Shown here: piece after piece, positions 26,688-37,106 of the stretch
How positions within the stretch are numbered: the first letter of the stretch is position 1
Layout of the letters: every line of letters begins with the position of its first letter
From: Cytobacillus firmus
GTDB taxonomy: Bacteria; Bacillota; Bacilli; Bacillales; Cytobacillaceae
Direction of reading: 5' to 3'
Assembly: GCF_023612095.1 (NCBI RefSeq)
Contig: NZ_CP086235.1
Location: 1,323,001-1,387,000, forward strand
DNA: 64,000 nucleotides
Program-made: the position numbers and the translations under genes
The notes under the pieces: model-generated
Told to the model about the DNA's origin: nothing
The model's input: the letters and a program-made list of their open reading frames with translations, nothing else
Databases searched by the model: none

Positions 26688-26757
26688 TTGACTTTTTTTA
26701 TGGGTATCCTTTCCTTTTCTGGATAAATTATTGTTTGCAAAAACTGGAGGTTTTTAT

Positions 26758-27333
26758 ATGGAAATCGATAAAAAGGTTCTTAGGAAGCAAATGCAGGATC
26801 GGATGAAGGAATTGAGCAAGCCTGAGTATGAACAGCTATCCTATCAGATTGCCACAAGCCTTTATAGCAGCCCTTTATGGAGCCAGGCCAAAACAATAGG
26901 AATAACGGTTTCAAAGGTGCCTGAGGCTGATACATGGCAGATCATCAGAAGGGCCTGGAGTGAAGGGAAAAGGGTTGTTGTCCCGAAGTGCATACCTCAA
27001 TCAAAGCAAATGGAGTTTCGTGAATTGAAAAGCTTCATGGATTTGGAGTCAGTATATTATGGATTATGGGAGCCAAATCCGGAAAAAACGGATGAAGTCA
27101 GCTGTGAAGAAATCGATACTCTAATCGTTCCCGGACTGGCATACATGAAAAACGGCTTCCGGCTTGGGTTTGGTGGAGGATATTATGATCGTTTTCTCGA
27201 GAATTATAAAGGAAGAACGGTTTCACTAGCTTTTGAAATGCAGGTTATAACCCGTTTTCAAGTGGAAAACCATGACAAGCCGGTGGAAATGATTATTACC
27301 GATCAGCAGGTGTGGGCATCCGGTGATGCTTGA
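26758..27333 (+). CDS. yqgN: 5-formyltetrahydrofolate cyclo-ligase (YqgN)
   Basis: Converts 5-formyl-THF to 5,10-methenyl-THF with ATP, clearing a folate by-product formed by serine hydroxymethyltransferase. The 191-residue protein has the N-terminal basic KKVLRKQMQDRM helix, VVVPKCIPQSKQMEFRE in the middle and the family signature GFRLGFGGGYYDRFL near 133-147. The ATG at 26758 has GGAGG upstream; the longer frame from 26731 is not supported. It overlaps the next gene. Function links it loosely to the glycine cleavage genes 23 kb downstream. Confidence 0.93.
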   Translation: MEIDKKVLRKQMQDRMKELSKPEYEQLSYQIATSLYSSPLWSQAKTIGITVSKVPEADTWQIIRRAWSEGKRVVVPKCIPQSKQMEFRELKSFMDLESVYYGLWEPNPEKTDEVSCEEIDTLIVPGLAYMKNGFRLGFGGGYYDRFLENYKGRTVSLAFEMQVITRFQVENHDKPVEMIITDQQVWASGDA

Positions 27334-28114
27334 ATCCATTGCTATTATTATATTTATATTGATCACATCCCTGGCCGGATATTATTTCCGATTACTGACC
27401 TTTTCAGGCAGTATAGCGGCATTCATTGTGGGTGCGGCAGCAGGCTGGGGATTTGGTTTTTATGGCCTTCTTGTCCTGGGGTTCTTTTTTGCAAGTTCAA
27501 GCTTCTGGTCAAAATTTAAAAGCCATAAAAAAAAGGAATTCGAAAATAAGCATGCAAAAGGATCAAGAAGGGATTGGCAGCAGGTTGCTGCCAATGGAGG
27601 CATATCCGCTATTGCCAGCATATTTTATCTGCTGGATCCATCACAGGTTTGGCTGATAATGTTTCTTATCGGACTGGCTGCAGCAAACTCGGATACATGG
27701 GCATCAGAAATTGGCTCATTAAGTCAAAAAGCCCCCATTTCTCTGAAAACCTGGAGGACAATCGAAACGGGTACTTCCGGTGCTGTCAGCTCTCTGGGCA
27801 CGCTTGCTGCTGTGTCAGGGTCTTTTATAATAGCCCTCCTATCTAATGTGCTGTTTGACATTTCAATTTATGAGGTTTTACTGATTGGAGTTCTTGGGTT
27901 TGCAGGGAATTTGATTGATTCTGTATTGGGTGCTTTTCTCCAAGCTGAATACAAGTGCCATGTATGCAGTTCAAACGTGGAAACAGCCGAACATTGCGGG
28001 CAGCCGGCCTCTTTGGTAAAAGGCTGGTATTTTGCAGATAATGATTTTGTTAATTTTTTTTCAGGTTTAGCTTCTGCCTCGGTGGGAATGCTTCTATATA
28101 TCTTATTGGCATAA
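27326..28114 (+). CDS. DUF92 integral membrane protein
   Basis: A 262-residue membrane protein of the DUF92/TIGR00297 type with about six hydrophobic segments. Characteristic polar stretches are FWSKFKSHKKKEFENKHAKG near 55-75, AAANSDTWASEIG near 118 and TGTSGAVSSLGTLAAV near 147. A CHVC pair near 211 and another Cys-Gly further on suggest a small metal knuckle in the last cytoplasmic loop. Plant relatives are phytyl-phosphate kinases, but the bacterial function is unknown. It starts before the yqgN stop (ATG 27326, GTG 27323 in frame), so the two are coupled. Confidence 0.8.
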   Translation: MLESIAIIIFILITSLAGYYFRLLTFSGSIAAFIVGAAAGWGFGFYGLLVLGFFFASSSFWSKFKSHKKKEFENKHAKGSRRDWQQVAANGGISAIASIFYLLDPSQVWLIMFLIGLAAANSDTWASEIGSLSQKAPISLKTWRTIETGTSGAVSSLGTLAAVSGSFIIALLSNVLFDISIYEVLLIGVLGFAGNLIDSVLGAFLQAEYKCHVCSSNVETAEHCGQPASLVKGWYFADNDFVNFFSGLASASVGMLLYILLA

Positions 28115-28145
28115 AGGTACTTTGCTGTTCTCTACAATTAAGTAA

Positions 28146-29108
<963 letters not shown>

Positions 29109-29186
29109 TGCATCAATATATTTTTGTTTTAGAGAATGGATAAAAATTATTCCCTCTTCTCACAATAAGGAAGAGGAGGGAATTCA

Positions 29187-29390
29187 ATGTCTCGATTACT
29201 ATCTATTTTTATGATTGGGCTTGGTACTTATTTTGCCTATCATAACCGTTATCGATTGATTAATGTTATGTTTGGGAATGTCTTTCTGCGGAAGCTGCTG
29301 GTTACTTCAGTCATGAGTTTTCCGCTTGTCCGCGACAGGATGATGAGCTCTGTCTTCTCTTCCGGGCCATCGGAAGGGCGGCAATCTTGA
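29187..29390 (+). CDS. Small membrane protein (YqgO position)
   Basis: A 67-residue protein with an N-terminal hydrophobic segment (about 3-17) and a second weaker one (about 32-47), ending in a Ser/Gly-rich polar tail. Function unknown. A strong GGAAGAGGAGGG site lies upstream and a terminator directly follows, both of which support a real gene. It sits where B. subtilis has yqgO, but I cannot confirm homology from sequence. Confidence 0.6.
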   Translation: MSRLLSIFMIGLGTYFAYHNRYRLINVMFGNVFLRKLLVTSVMSFPLVRDRMMSSVFSSGPSEGRQS

Positions 29391-29393
29391 AGT

Positions 29394-29421
29394 AAAAAGA
29401 CCGTAATAGGTCTTTTTATTT
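29394..29421 (+). terminator. Terminator after the 67-aa gene
   Basis: AAAAAGACC (29394-29402) pairs with GGTCTTTTT (29409-29417), followed by ATTTTG. Confidence 0.75.
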
Positions 29422-29525
29422 TGCCGGTATCTTTAGATGCTTTTCCTTTTACAAAAGGTTTCTTTTTTGCCTATAGTTAAATAAAGTATAGTAATTAATG
29501 CAACATATAGAGAGTGGGGGAAGAA

Positions 29526-31046
29526 GTGGCCGTTCAAGAGGATTATGTATTTTGGAAACTTGCGGATTATTTCATATCTGACCACGGGTACAGAATGATT
29601 CAGTTATCTGGAGATCAGGATGAATTATGGCTTGAAAGGATGGAGGATAAAAACATAAAGGCAATCAGGCTCTTAAAATATGACCTTGACTGGAGCAATT
29701 GGATGCAGCGGGATATTGAAGTGACTGCCGAAAAAGCTGAATCGGTCAGGAAGCAGCTTGGAAAAAGGGAAATGCCGGTCTTAAATATCTATGTATCTGC
29801 GTACCTGCCTGTTGATGACTATGAATTCCGCATCTCAGACCCCTTTATTCCTGAAAACGGGAAAGCCTCTGTCCAAACCATGATCATTGAATCCGGCAAA
29901 CCGGAAAGTCTGCATGCGGTTGAAGAAATTTTCGAAAAACCGTTAACTCTTCCGGCAGGAAATTATACGGAAATGGATGCCGATGCCCTGAAGCATACTG
30001 CTCTTTCTAAAGCGGTAAAAACAGCAAAAAAAGAAAAGGAAATGTTCAATTTTGGGAAGCCTTTTTTCACGTATATATTTATGGTTATTCAAGTTGCTGT
30101 TTTTTTACTTTTGGAAGCAATGGGCGGCAGTACAGATACCTCGACGTTAATTAAGTATGGGGCTAAATTTAATCCATTGATTCTCGATGGGGAATGGTGG
30201 AGGTTTTTGACCCCGATTGTTCTTCACATTGGGCTGCTGCATTTATTAATGAATACACTTGCCTTATTTTATCTTGGATCTGCAGTGGAACGTGTGTATG
30301 GAAATTTAAGATTCCTATTTATCTATTTGATGGCTGGATTTGGCGGAACATTAGCCAGTTTTGTTTTTAGCCCCTCACTTTCAGCAGGGGCCAGCGGGGC
30401 TATTTTTGGCTGCTTTGGGGCGCTTTTATATTTTGGGCTCATTTATCCAGGCCTTTTCTTCCGGACGATGGGTTTTAATATTCTTGTTGTATTAGGAATC
30501 AATCTTGCATTTGGATTTACCATCCCGGGAATTGATAATGCCGGACATATAGGAGGGCTGATTGGCGGATTTCTTGCTACTGGCATTGTGCATTTTCCCA
30601 AGAAGAAAAAGCCATTGCTTCAGCTGCTGTTTTTAGCTGGATCATTCTGTCTGGCAGCCGGCTTGATGAAGTACGGATTCAATGAACCGGGAAGACTATT
30701 AAATGAACAAACTGCTATGGTAATGGCCGAGGAACATATCAATGGTGAAGAGTTTGAAAAGGCTCGTTTAATGCTTGCTGATTTTATTGAAGAAAGGAAT
30801 GCTTCACCGGAAGTCTATTTTTTATTATCCTATACTGAAATAAAAGTGGGGAGATTAAAAGAAGCAGAAGAGCACCTGCTTCATGTAATTAAGGAAGATG
30901 CTTCTTTTCATGAAGCACATTATAATCTTGCATTAATCTATTTAGAAGAAAAGCAGCCGGAAAAAGCAAGGAATCATGCACAAAAGGCCGCTAATCTTCA
31001 GCCGGATCAGGAGGAGTATCAAAAGCTGTTAAATCAAATAGAGTAA
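29526..31046 (+). CDS. gluP: Rhomboid intramembrane serine protease GluP (YqgP)
   Basis: Cleaves membrane proteins within the bilayer; in B. subtilis it works with FtsH in membrane protein quality control. The 506-residue protein has a soluble N-terminal domain (about 1-170), then seven helices carrying the rhomboid dyad: Ser in GASGAIFG near 286 and His in NAGHIGGLIGG near 337. C-terminal TPR-like repeats (about 395-505, with EVYFLLSYTEIKVGRLKEAE) are likely for partner binding. GTG 29526 is preferred over GTG 29514 because GGGGGAAG precedes it; the length then matches the B. subtilis protein. Confidence 0.93.
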   Translation: MAVQEDYVFWKLADYFISDHGYRMIQLSGDQDELWLERMEDKNIKAIRLLKYDLDWSNWMQRDIEVTAEKAESVRKQLGKREMPVLNIYVSAYLPVDDYEFRISDPFIPENGKASVQTMIIESGKPESLHAVEEIFEKPLTLPAGNYTEMDADALKHTALSKAVKTAKKEKEMFNFGKPFFTYIFMVIQVAVFLLLEAMGGSTDTSTLIKYGAKFNPLILDGEWWRFLTPIVLHIGLLHLLMNTLALFYLGSAVERVYGNLRFLFIYLMAGFGGTLASFVFSPSLSAGASGAIFGCFGALLYFGLIYPGLFFRTMGFNILVVLGINLAFGFTIPGIDNAGHIGGLIGGFLATGIVHFPKKKKPLLQLLFLAGSFCLAAGLMKYGFNEPGRLLNEQTAMVMAEEHINGEEFEKARLMLADFIEERNASPEVYFLLSYTEIKVGRLKEAEEHLLHVIKEDASFHEAHYNLALIYLEEKQPEKARNHAQKAANLQPDQEEYQKLLNQIE

Positions 31047-31110
31047 TGATGACAGAATTTTCAGCTTACTGCCCGGGAAATAACTGCTGCATTTCCCTGC
31101 AATTTTTACG

Positions 31111-31144
31111 AATCATGCCATTCATTGGTATGATTTTTTTTTTG
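31111..31144 (+). terminator. Terminator after gluP
   Basis: AATCATGCCA (31111-31120) pairs with TGGTATGATT (31126-31135, one G-T pair), followed by about nine Ts. Confidence 0.85.
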
Positions 31145-31180
31145 CATGTCAATGATGTTGAATAGTATGCAAGGAAAAGA

Positions 31181-32668
31181 ATGGAACAGAATGCTGAGGT
31201 GGGGATTTTGGAGAAAGCGAGAAGAGAGCCTGTAAAGGTTTCTCTGAAAGATAATATTGAATATCTTAGAGATGCTCTGGGAGTTGACAAAAGCTTCGAT
31301 GTGATTCAGCTTGATGTTGAATATGCTGAAAGGGAAATGGCTTTATATCTGGTAGACGGCTTTGTAAAAGATGACATCCTGCACTATCTGATGAAAATGC
31401 TTGCCGGCCTGGATGCAGCCCAGCTGGAAGGAGATACACTTTCCAGACTGATAAAAACGTATATACCATACGTTGAAGTTGAAACAACTGATGACCTGGA
31501 TAAAGTGGTGGATATGGTGCTGGCAGGGCCGACTGCTCTAGTCGTGGATGGCATCGATGAAGTAATCCTCATTGATGCACGTACATATCCGGTAAGAGGC
31601 CCTCAGGAGCCTGATATTGAACGTGTTGTCCGCGGCTCAAGGGATGGGTTTGTAGAAACACTCGTTTTTAATACAGCTTTAACGAGGAGAAGAATTAGGG
31701 ACAGAACACTGCGCATGGAATATATGCAGGTGGGCAGGCGTTCCAAGACAGATGTTGTTGTCAGTTATATTGAAGACATTGCCGATCCGGATATGGTGAA
31801 GAAGATAAAGGAGTCTATCTCTAAAATTGATACTGATGGATTGCCGATGGCTGAAAAATCAATAGAGGAATTCATTTCAGGCCGGCATTGGAATCCATAT
31901 CCCATGGTAAGGTATACCGAAAGGCCTGATACGGCAGCAACCCATCTTTATGAAGGCCACGTCTGCATCATCGTCGATGGTTCGCCAAGTGTTATTATAA
32001 CACCTACAACCTTCTGGCATCATCTGCAGCATGCTGAGGAGTACAGGAATAAGCCGCTTGTAGGCGCTTATTTGCGATTTGTCCGATTTTTAGCTGTATG
32101 GGCTTCCATTTTCCTTTTGCCATTATGGTATTTATTTGCGATAGAGCCGCAGCTGCTTCCTGATGCATTATCCTATATCGGGCCCAATGACACGGGAGAG
32201 CTGCCATTAGTCGTTCAGTTCCTGATGATAGAGCTTGGTCTTGATATTCTTAGGATGGCTGCAATCCATACTCCTTCCGCCCTGGCCACTGCATTGGGAC
32301 TCGTGGCGGCCCTAATGATTGGTCAGGTAGCAGTTGAAGTGGGATTGTTTATAAATGAAGTCATACTTTATTTAGCGATAGCGGCAATTGGAACATTTGC
32401 AACCCCAAGCTATGAAATGAGCCTGGCAAACAGGCTGATAAGAATCGGTCTGCTGATATCGACTAGTATTTTCCATACCTATGGATATGTAGTTGGCATT
32501 CTGCTGATGATTATCATGCTTGCAAGAATGAAATCTTTTGGGGTTCCCTATTTATGGCCATTCATCCCTTTCAATCTGAGAGCATTCAGGGATGTATTGC
32601 TAAGGTCACCAATACCACTGAAGAACAGGCGGCCGCGTTTTCTGCATCCAAAGGATCCGGACCGCTGA
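31181..32668 (+). CDS. SpoVAF/GerA-family spore germination protein
   Basis: Predicted inner-spore-membrane protein related to the A subunit of germinant receptors. The 495-residue protein has a soluble N-terminal half with GPQEPDIERVVRGSRDGF near 143-160 and FNTALTRRRIRDRTLRM near 166. Five or six membrane helices follow from about 305, with MAAIHTPSALATALGLVAAL near 365, TFATPSYEMSLANR near 405 and GVPYLWPFIPFNLRAF near 457. These details are closer to SpoVAF than to GerAA/GerBA. No B or C receptor partners and no spoVA genes are adjacent. ATG 31181 follows GGAAAAG; TTG 31208 behind GAGGTGG is possible. Confidence 0.82.
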   Translation: MEQNAEVGILEKARREPVKVSLKDNIEYLRDALGVDKSFDVIQLDVEYAEREMALYLVDGFVKDDILHYLMKMLAGLDAAQLEGDTLSRLIKTYIPYVEVETTDDLDKVVDMVLAGPTALVVDGIDEVILIDARTYPVRGPQEPDIERVVRGSRDGFVETLVFNTALTRRRIRDRTLRMEYMQVGRRSKTDVVVSYIEDIADPDMVKKIKESISKIDTDGLPMAEKSIEEFISGRHWNPYPMVRYTERPDTAATHLYEGHVCIIVDGSPSVIITPTTFWHHLQHAEEYRNKPLVGAYLRFVRFLAVWASIFLLPLWYLFAIEPQLLPDALSYIGPNDTGELPLVVQFLMIELGLDILRMAAIHTPSALATALGLVAALMIGQVAVEVGLFINEVILYLAIAAIGTFATPSYEMSLANRLIRIGLLISTSIFHTYGYVVGILLMIIMLARMKSFGVPYLWPFIPFNLRAFRDVLLRSPIPLKNRRPRFLHPKDPDR

Positions 32669-32671
32669 ACT

Positions 32672-32710
32672 AAATCCCTTCCTTCTCTGTCTTGAGAAGG
32701 GGGGGATTTT
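32672..32710 (+). terminator. Terminator after spoVAF-like gene
   Basis: AAATCCC then CCTTCTC pairs with GAGAAGG then GGGATTT around a TGTCTT loop. Confidence 0.7.
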
Positions 32711-32760
32711 AGATTATACTTTAATGTGGTATAAACTTATCAATAAAGCAGAGGTACAGA

Positions 32761-32961
32761 ATGAAAACCATTTATGATATACAGCAGTTTCTAAAGAAAT
32801 ATGGAACTATCATCTACATAGGGGATCGGGAAGCTGATTTGGAGCTTATGGCTGCTGAATTAACAGAGTTATATGATTCCCAGCTTATTGATGTAAAAGA
32901 TTATCAGTGCAGCATCTTGATTCTGCGGACTGAAATTCAGAATCTTAAAGAGAATAAATAG
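32761..32961 (+). CDS. yqgQ: DUF910 protein YqgQ
   Basis: A 66-residue protein of unknown function. It has the YqgQ family pattern: YDIQQFLKKYGTIIYIGDRE, a helical DLELMAAELTELYD segment and a basic-acidic end. It is known as a small helical bundle that may bind single-stranded nucleic acid. It lies 19 bases before glcK, the same pairing as B. subtilis yqgQ-glcK, and is probably cotranscribed with it. Confidence 0.88.
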   Translation: MKTIYDIQQFLKKYGTIIYIGDREADLELMAAELTELYDSQLIDVKDYQCSILILRTEIQNLKENK

Positions 32962-32980
32962 AAAGAAAAGGTGATGGAGC

Positions 32981-33943
32981 TTGGCGGAAAAATGGCTGGT
33001 AGGGGTAGATTTAGGCGGAACAACAACAAAGCTTGCTTTTATTAACTACTATGGGGAAATAATTCACAAATGGGAAATTCCCACGGATAATAATGAAGAA
33101 GGAAAAAATATTACTATAAATATAGCTAAAGCCATCGATCATAAGTTAGAGGAATTGGATTTAAGCAAGGATAAAATTATTGGCATTGGCATGGGGGCGC
33201 CGGGTCCAGTAAATCTGGCAACAGGTGTTGTATATAACACTGTTAATTTGGGCTGGAAAGATAATTACCCGCTGAAGGATCTTCTTGAAGTGGAAACATC
33301 ACTTCCAGTCATCATTGATAATGATGCTAACTGTGCTGCTCTCGGGGAAATGTGGAAGGGTGCCGGAAATGGCGCTAAAGATCTGGTGTGTGTAACACTT
33401 GGAACAGGTGTTGGCGGAGGCGTAATTGCTAACGGAGATATTGTGCAGGGAGTCAGCGGGGCTGCTGGTGAAATAGGCCACATAACGTCCATTCCTGTTG
33501 GCGGGGCTCAGTGCAATTGCGGCAAAACGGGCTGCCTTGAAACAATTGCATCTGCTACAGGCATTGTCCGGCAGGCTCTGGAAAACCTGGAATCCAGCGG
33601 AGAAGGGGCTCTGTCTCAATTGTACAAGGCAAACGGGTTTATTACTGCCAAAGATGTTTTTGATTCTGCAAGGAATGGGGATGAAACATCCCTTCTGACA
33701 GTCAATGATACAGCTATGCACCTTGGATTGGCATTGGCAAATATTGCAAATGCGTTAAATCCGGAGAAAATAGTATTGGGCGGTGGTGTTTCCAGAGCAG
33801 GAGATATACTGCTGAAGCCGGTTATTGCAAATTTCATTAAATTTGCTTTTCCAAGAGTGAAGGAGTCCACAGTCATTGATATTGCGACATTGGGCAATGA
33901 TGCCGGAGTCATTGGTGCAGCCTGGCTGGCAAAAAATAAGTAG
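32981..33943 (+). CDS. glcK: Glucokinase (ROK family)
   Basis: Phosphorylates glucose with ATP at the entry to glycolysis. The 320-residue protein has the ATP-phosphate motif [13 protein letters not shown] near 7-19, substrate motifs GMGAPGPV near 69 and [11 protein letters not shown] near 108-118, and the ROK zinc motif [10 protein letters not shown] near 172-181. The start is TTG at 32981 with AAAGGTGATGGAG upstream. It follows yqgQ closely. B. subtilis has the LTA synthase gene yqgS next; here that gene is missing and the peptidase gene follows. Confidence 0.94.
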   Translation: MAEKWLVGVDLGGTTTKLAFINYYGEIIHKWEIPTDNNEEGKNITINIAKAIDHKLEELDLSKDKIIGIGMGAPGPVNLATGVVYNTVNLGWKDNYPLKDLLEVETSLPVIIDNDANCAALGEMWKGAGNGAKDLVCVTLGTGVGGGVIANGDIVQGVSGAAGEIGHITSIPVGGAQCNCGKTGCLETIASATGIVRQALENLESSGEGALSQLYKANGFITAKDVFDSARNGDETSLLTVNDTAMHLGLALANIANALNPEKIVLGGGVSRAGDILLKPVIANFIKFAFPRVKESTVIDIATLGNDAGVIGAAWLAKNK

Positions 33944-33947
33944 ACTG

Positions 33948-33984
33948 AGAGAAAAGTACCTGATGTGCAGGTGCTTTTTCTTTT
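33948..33984 (+). terminator. Terminator after glcK
   Basis: AGAAAAGTACCTG pairs with CAGGTGCTTTTTCT (one mismatch), followed by TTTA. Confidence 0.75.
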
Positions 33985-34113
33985 ACTCCAAGAGTAAGGG
34001 TTTAGGTAAAGCGAATCCCTTGTTTAAATAACAGCTGCTCATTTTTTACAAAGTTGTACAGTCATCTTTTTTTCTTTTTCTCATAAAATTGAAATGATGG
34101 AAAGGGGAGAAAG

Positions 34114-35301
34114 ATGAAAGTCAAAGTCCGCTCAGGAGATTCCTTATGGTATTACAGTCAGCTCTTTATGATGCCAGTCAATCTCATTGCAGATGCTAAT
34201 CCCGGGGTTAATCCTGCATCACTAAAGATAGGCCGCGAAATTAACATCCCCGGCTTTACATTGCTAAATTATACAGTTAAGTCAGGTGACACCTTTTGGA
34301 AGCTTAGTTCTTCACGCAACCTTTCTGTGGATGCTCTTCTCCTGGTTAATCAATCCCTTAATCCGAACAGCCTAATCCCTGGTACGGCTATTAAACTGCC
34401 GAGGCGCGTCATTTCCCCAATTGTATCAGGCAGGAGGAATTATGATTATAAAGCATTGACAGCTGATATCTCCCTGCTGGCAGATATTTATCCGTTTATA
34501 AAAGTAAATACAATTGGCCAAAGTGTTCTTGGAAAGCCGATTCAGGAAATACGGTTAGGAAAAGGGAATAAGAAAGTGCAAATCAATGCATCCTTTCATG
34601 CGAATGAATGGATTACGACCCCTATATTAATGGCTTTGCTGAACAGCTATCTTTTATCCATTACAAATGTCCGGCCGATAAGAGGAATTTCAACAATGCC
34701 TTTGTATAATTCCGTTGACCTTTCCATAGTGCCAATGGTGAACCCTGACGGGGTTGACCTGGTTTTGAACGGGCCTCCAGCGGAAGTCAAAGAGGAAGTT
34801 ATTTCGATAAATAGGGGCAGCACGGATTTCACAGGCTGGAAGGCTAATATTAGAGGGGTTGATTTAAATAATCAGTTTCCTGCCAAATGGGACTTTGAGA
34901 AACAGAGAAGTGAACAAAGTGGCCCGGCACCAAGAGATTATCTTGGCGAAGCCCCACTAACGGAACCGGAAGCCATAGCGATGGCGGAACTGGCAAAAGA
35001 TAATCAATTCGATCGGATGCTGGCCTTCCATACACAAGGTGCAGAGTTTTATTGGGGATTTGAGGGAATGGAGCCGCCGGAATCGGAGGTAATCGCGCAA
35101 GAGTTCGAGCGTGTCAGCGGATATAGGGCAGTCCAGTACATTGATAGCTTTGCCGGTTATAAGGATTGGTTTATACAGGATTTCCGGATGCCCGGATTCA
35201 CAATTGAATTGGGAAGAGGCATTAATCCGCTGCCCCTGTCACAGTATGATGATATTTATGAAGAGGTGCTGGGCATTTTTCTTGCCTCGCTTTATATGTG
35301 A
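34114..35301 (+). CDS. yqgT: LysM-M14 peptidoglycan endopeptidase (YqgT, gamma-D-glutamyl-diamino acid endopeptidase)
   Basis: Predicted zinc carboxypeptidase-fold enzyme that cuts the gamma-D-Glu to diamino-acid bond in peptidoglycan stem peptides, as in the B. sphaericus ENP1 type. There are two LysM modules at about residues 1-45 and 50-93 (VKVRSGDSLWYYS and YTVKSGDTFWKLSS). An M14 domain follows (about 105-395) with zinc ligands in NASFHANEWITTP near 160 and a later His in AFHTQGAEF near 305. The catalytic Glu is in FTIELGRG near 367. No signal peptide is seen, so action on spore or recycled wall is likely. The ATG follows GGGGAG. Confidence 0.88.
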   Translation: MKVKVRSGDSLWYYSQLFMMPVNLIADANPGVNPASLKIGREINIPGFTLLNYTVKSGDTFWKLSSSRNLSVDALLLVNQSLNPNSLIPGTAIKLPRRVISPIVSGRRNYDYKALTADISLLADIYPFIKVNTIGQSVLGKPIQEIRLGKGNKKVQINASFHANEWITTPILMALLNSYLLSITNVRPIRGISTMPLYNSVDLSIVPMVNPDGVDLVLNGPPAEVKEEVISINRGSTDFTGWKANIRGVDLNNQFPAKWDFEKQRSEQSGPAPRDYLGEAPLTEPEAIAMAELAKDNQFDRMLAFHTQGAEFYWGFEGMEPPESEVIAQEFERVSGYRAVQYIDSFAGYKDWFIQDFRMPGFTIELGRGINPLPLSQYDDIYEEVLGIFLASLYM

Positions 35302-35402
35302 AAAAATTATCGTTAAAATTGATTCTGTATTGTATTTTAATCAAGCAGACATTAAAATTACTATCATACTAACATCACTATGCCAATAGTTCTATGGAAA
35401 CC

Positions 35403-35442
35403 AGCCGCTTTTCCAAATTGAGGACGGAAAAACGGCTTTTTC
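35403..35442 (+). terminator. Terminator downstream of yqgT
   Basis: AGCCGCTTTTCC pairs with GGAAAAACGGCT (two small bulges), followed by TTTTTCC. It lies about 100 bases after the stop. Confidence 0.7.
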
Positions 35443-35527
35443 CTGTTAAACTCATTAATTCTGCCATTATTGAAACATTTTCATGTCATTTACGTACTTA
35501 TAATTAGGGAGAAAAGGAGGTGCGGAT

Positions 35528-36679
35528 TTGGTAAACACACAACCTGCATATCAAAGGAAGTTTCTATTTTTATCTTTTATTTTGCTGGCTTCATTATTTC
35601 TGATAACCGGCTGTGCACAGCCTGAGAAAGCTGAGATGGAGCAGAATCAGGATCAAGAAAATGAAGCCTCTGAGCCTTCCGCACCACCTGAAGCCGAAAA
35701 CAAGAACATAAAGGCTATTCGGATTAATGAAGAGGAATTTCAGGGAGCAAATGGCTGGCTCAGCAATGATCAAATTGTTTACACTGTAAAAGATGGCGCA
35801 GCTTCCAGGGTTTATGCTTATAATCTGTTTTCAGGTGAACAAGAGCTTCTTTACGAAAGCTCACACCCGATTGCGTCTGTAACGGTAAGCCCAGCCGGAA
35901 AATACATACTGATTCGATCATCACCCGGAACCTATGAAGCAGCCTTAACGGTTATAAAATCAAGTGGAAAAGTTGTCTGGGAGGAAAATATTTCAAGCTT
36001 TGATTTTGCTGTTGAGTGGAACCCTTATGATGAAGAGTCTATATTTATTGCTTCATTTACTGAAGACTGGGATTTTACACCCTACCATATAGATATCGAT
36101 AAAGGTACATTAGCAGAATTAAACTTAAGGCAGCCTTTTGCTAAATGGGTGGATTCAAATCATCTTATTTTTCTAGATTGGGACAGTGATAATCCGTCAC
36201 TTTTCGCACCGCTCGTTAAGCAATCTATTGCTGAAAGCAATGAGACCCTGGTTAAGGAAGACATTTTTCAATTCGATGCTGCCAGTGACCGGCTAATGAC
36301 CATTACTGTTCCGTCAGATCAATCAGACCAGGCGCTGTATACTTTTATGGACAATCATTTTAAAGAGCTAGCTTCATTCTCAATACCTCATTTGACAAGG
36401 TTTTCGGATTGGCTGGTGCCATACCATGACTGGACTCCCCGGGGAATCATTACTTTTCAGCCATTGTATAGCGCTGAGAGTGATATGTATGCTGGGGGAT
36501 TTCAGCTTATATCTGTGGACAGTGAAACCGGTGAAAAGGAAGTGCTTTTCGAAGATATGGAAAATGCGCCGCTCAGCTGTTCACCCGACGGGAAAGCCTG
36601 TTTAACAGGTTTCTATCTTGAGGAACTGATAATGACTGACAGAAAAGAGGTCATTCGGCTGGTTGAATATAACGAGTAA
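35528..36679 (+). CDS. yqgU: YqgU-like lipoprotein
   Basis: A 383-residue predicted lipoprotein of unknown function. The signal peptide ends in the lipobox LITGC near residue 29, followed by a Glu/Gln/Pro-rich linker (about 30-60). The rest shows repeating WD-like beta strands (SPAGKYILIRSSPGTYEAAL, SPDGKACLTGFY), which suggests a beta-propeller on the outer face of the membrane. The start is TTG 35528 with an excellent AAAGGAGGTG site. Position after yqgT matches B. subtilis yqgU. Confidence 0.78.
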   Translation: MVNTQPAYQRKFLFLSFILLASLFLITGCAQPEKAEMEQNQDQENEASEPSAPPEAENKNIKAIRINEEEFQGANGWLSNDQIVYTVKDGAASRVYAYNLFSGEQELLYESSHPIASVTVSPAGKYILIRSSPGTYEAALTVIKSSGKVVWEENISSFDFAVEWNPYDEESIFIASFTEDWDFTPYHIDIDKGTLAELNLRQPFAKWVDSNHLIFLDWDSDNPSLFAPLVKQSIAESNETLVKEDIFQFDAASDRLMTITVPSDQSDQALYTFMDNHFKELASFSIPHLTRFSDWLVPYHDWTPRGIITFQPLYSAESDMYAGGFQLISVDSETGEKEVLFEDMENAPLSCSPDGKACLTGFYLEELIMTDRKEVIRLVEYNE

Positions 36680-36703
36680 TCAAGCAGGCAAAGGAGCAGA
36701 GAT

Positions 36704-37018
36704 ATGGCAATCGCAGATGTTACAGTTATTCCAATTGGAACGGAAACACCAAGTGTCAGCAGCTATGTGGCAGACATTCAGCGTGTTTTAAAAAAATATG
36801 AGGAAAGCGGCACAATCCGATTTCAGCTGACACCCATGAATACCATTATTGAAGGGGAGCTGCCTGATTTATTTGAAGTTATTCAGGCAATGCATGAAGT
36901 CCCTTTTGAAAAAGGCTTAATGAGAGTGGCGACCAATATCCGCATTGATGACAGAAGAGATGTTAAGAGGAAAATGGAAGAAAAGGTCCAAAGAGTTGAA
37001 AGCCGGCTAAAAGGTTAA
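36704..37018 (+). CDS. yqgV: MTH1187-family thiamine-binding protein (YqgV)
   Basis: A 104-residue ferredoxin-like alpha/beta protein of the MTH1187/YkoF type, thought to bind thiamine or related molecules. Diagnostic parts are VTVIPIGTETPSVSSYVA near 5-22, FQLTPMNTIIEGE near 41-53 and the terminal RIDDRRDVKRKMEEKV. It starts 24 bases after yqgU, with a GGAG site, and may be cotranscribed with it. A strong hairpin follows. Confidence 0.86.
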   Translation: MAIADVTVIPIGTETPSVSSYVADIQRVLKKYEESGTIRFQLTPMNTIIEGELPDLFEVIQAMHEVPFEKGLMRVATNIRIDDRRDVKRKMEEKVQRVESRLKG

Positions 37019-37054
37019 AATAAAAGGGCTCCCACTGAGGGAGCCCTTTTATTT
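37019..37054 (+). terminator. Terminator after yqgV
   Basis: AATAAAAGGGCTCCC pairs perfectly with GGGAGCCCTTTTATT around a five-base loop. Confidence 0.9.
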
Positions 37055-37106
37055 CTTAAAGTAAAGCATCAATGCGCCGCGGGTTGGCGGGCACGCTGTG
37101 CTTTTC

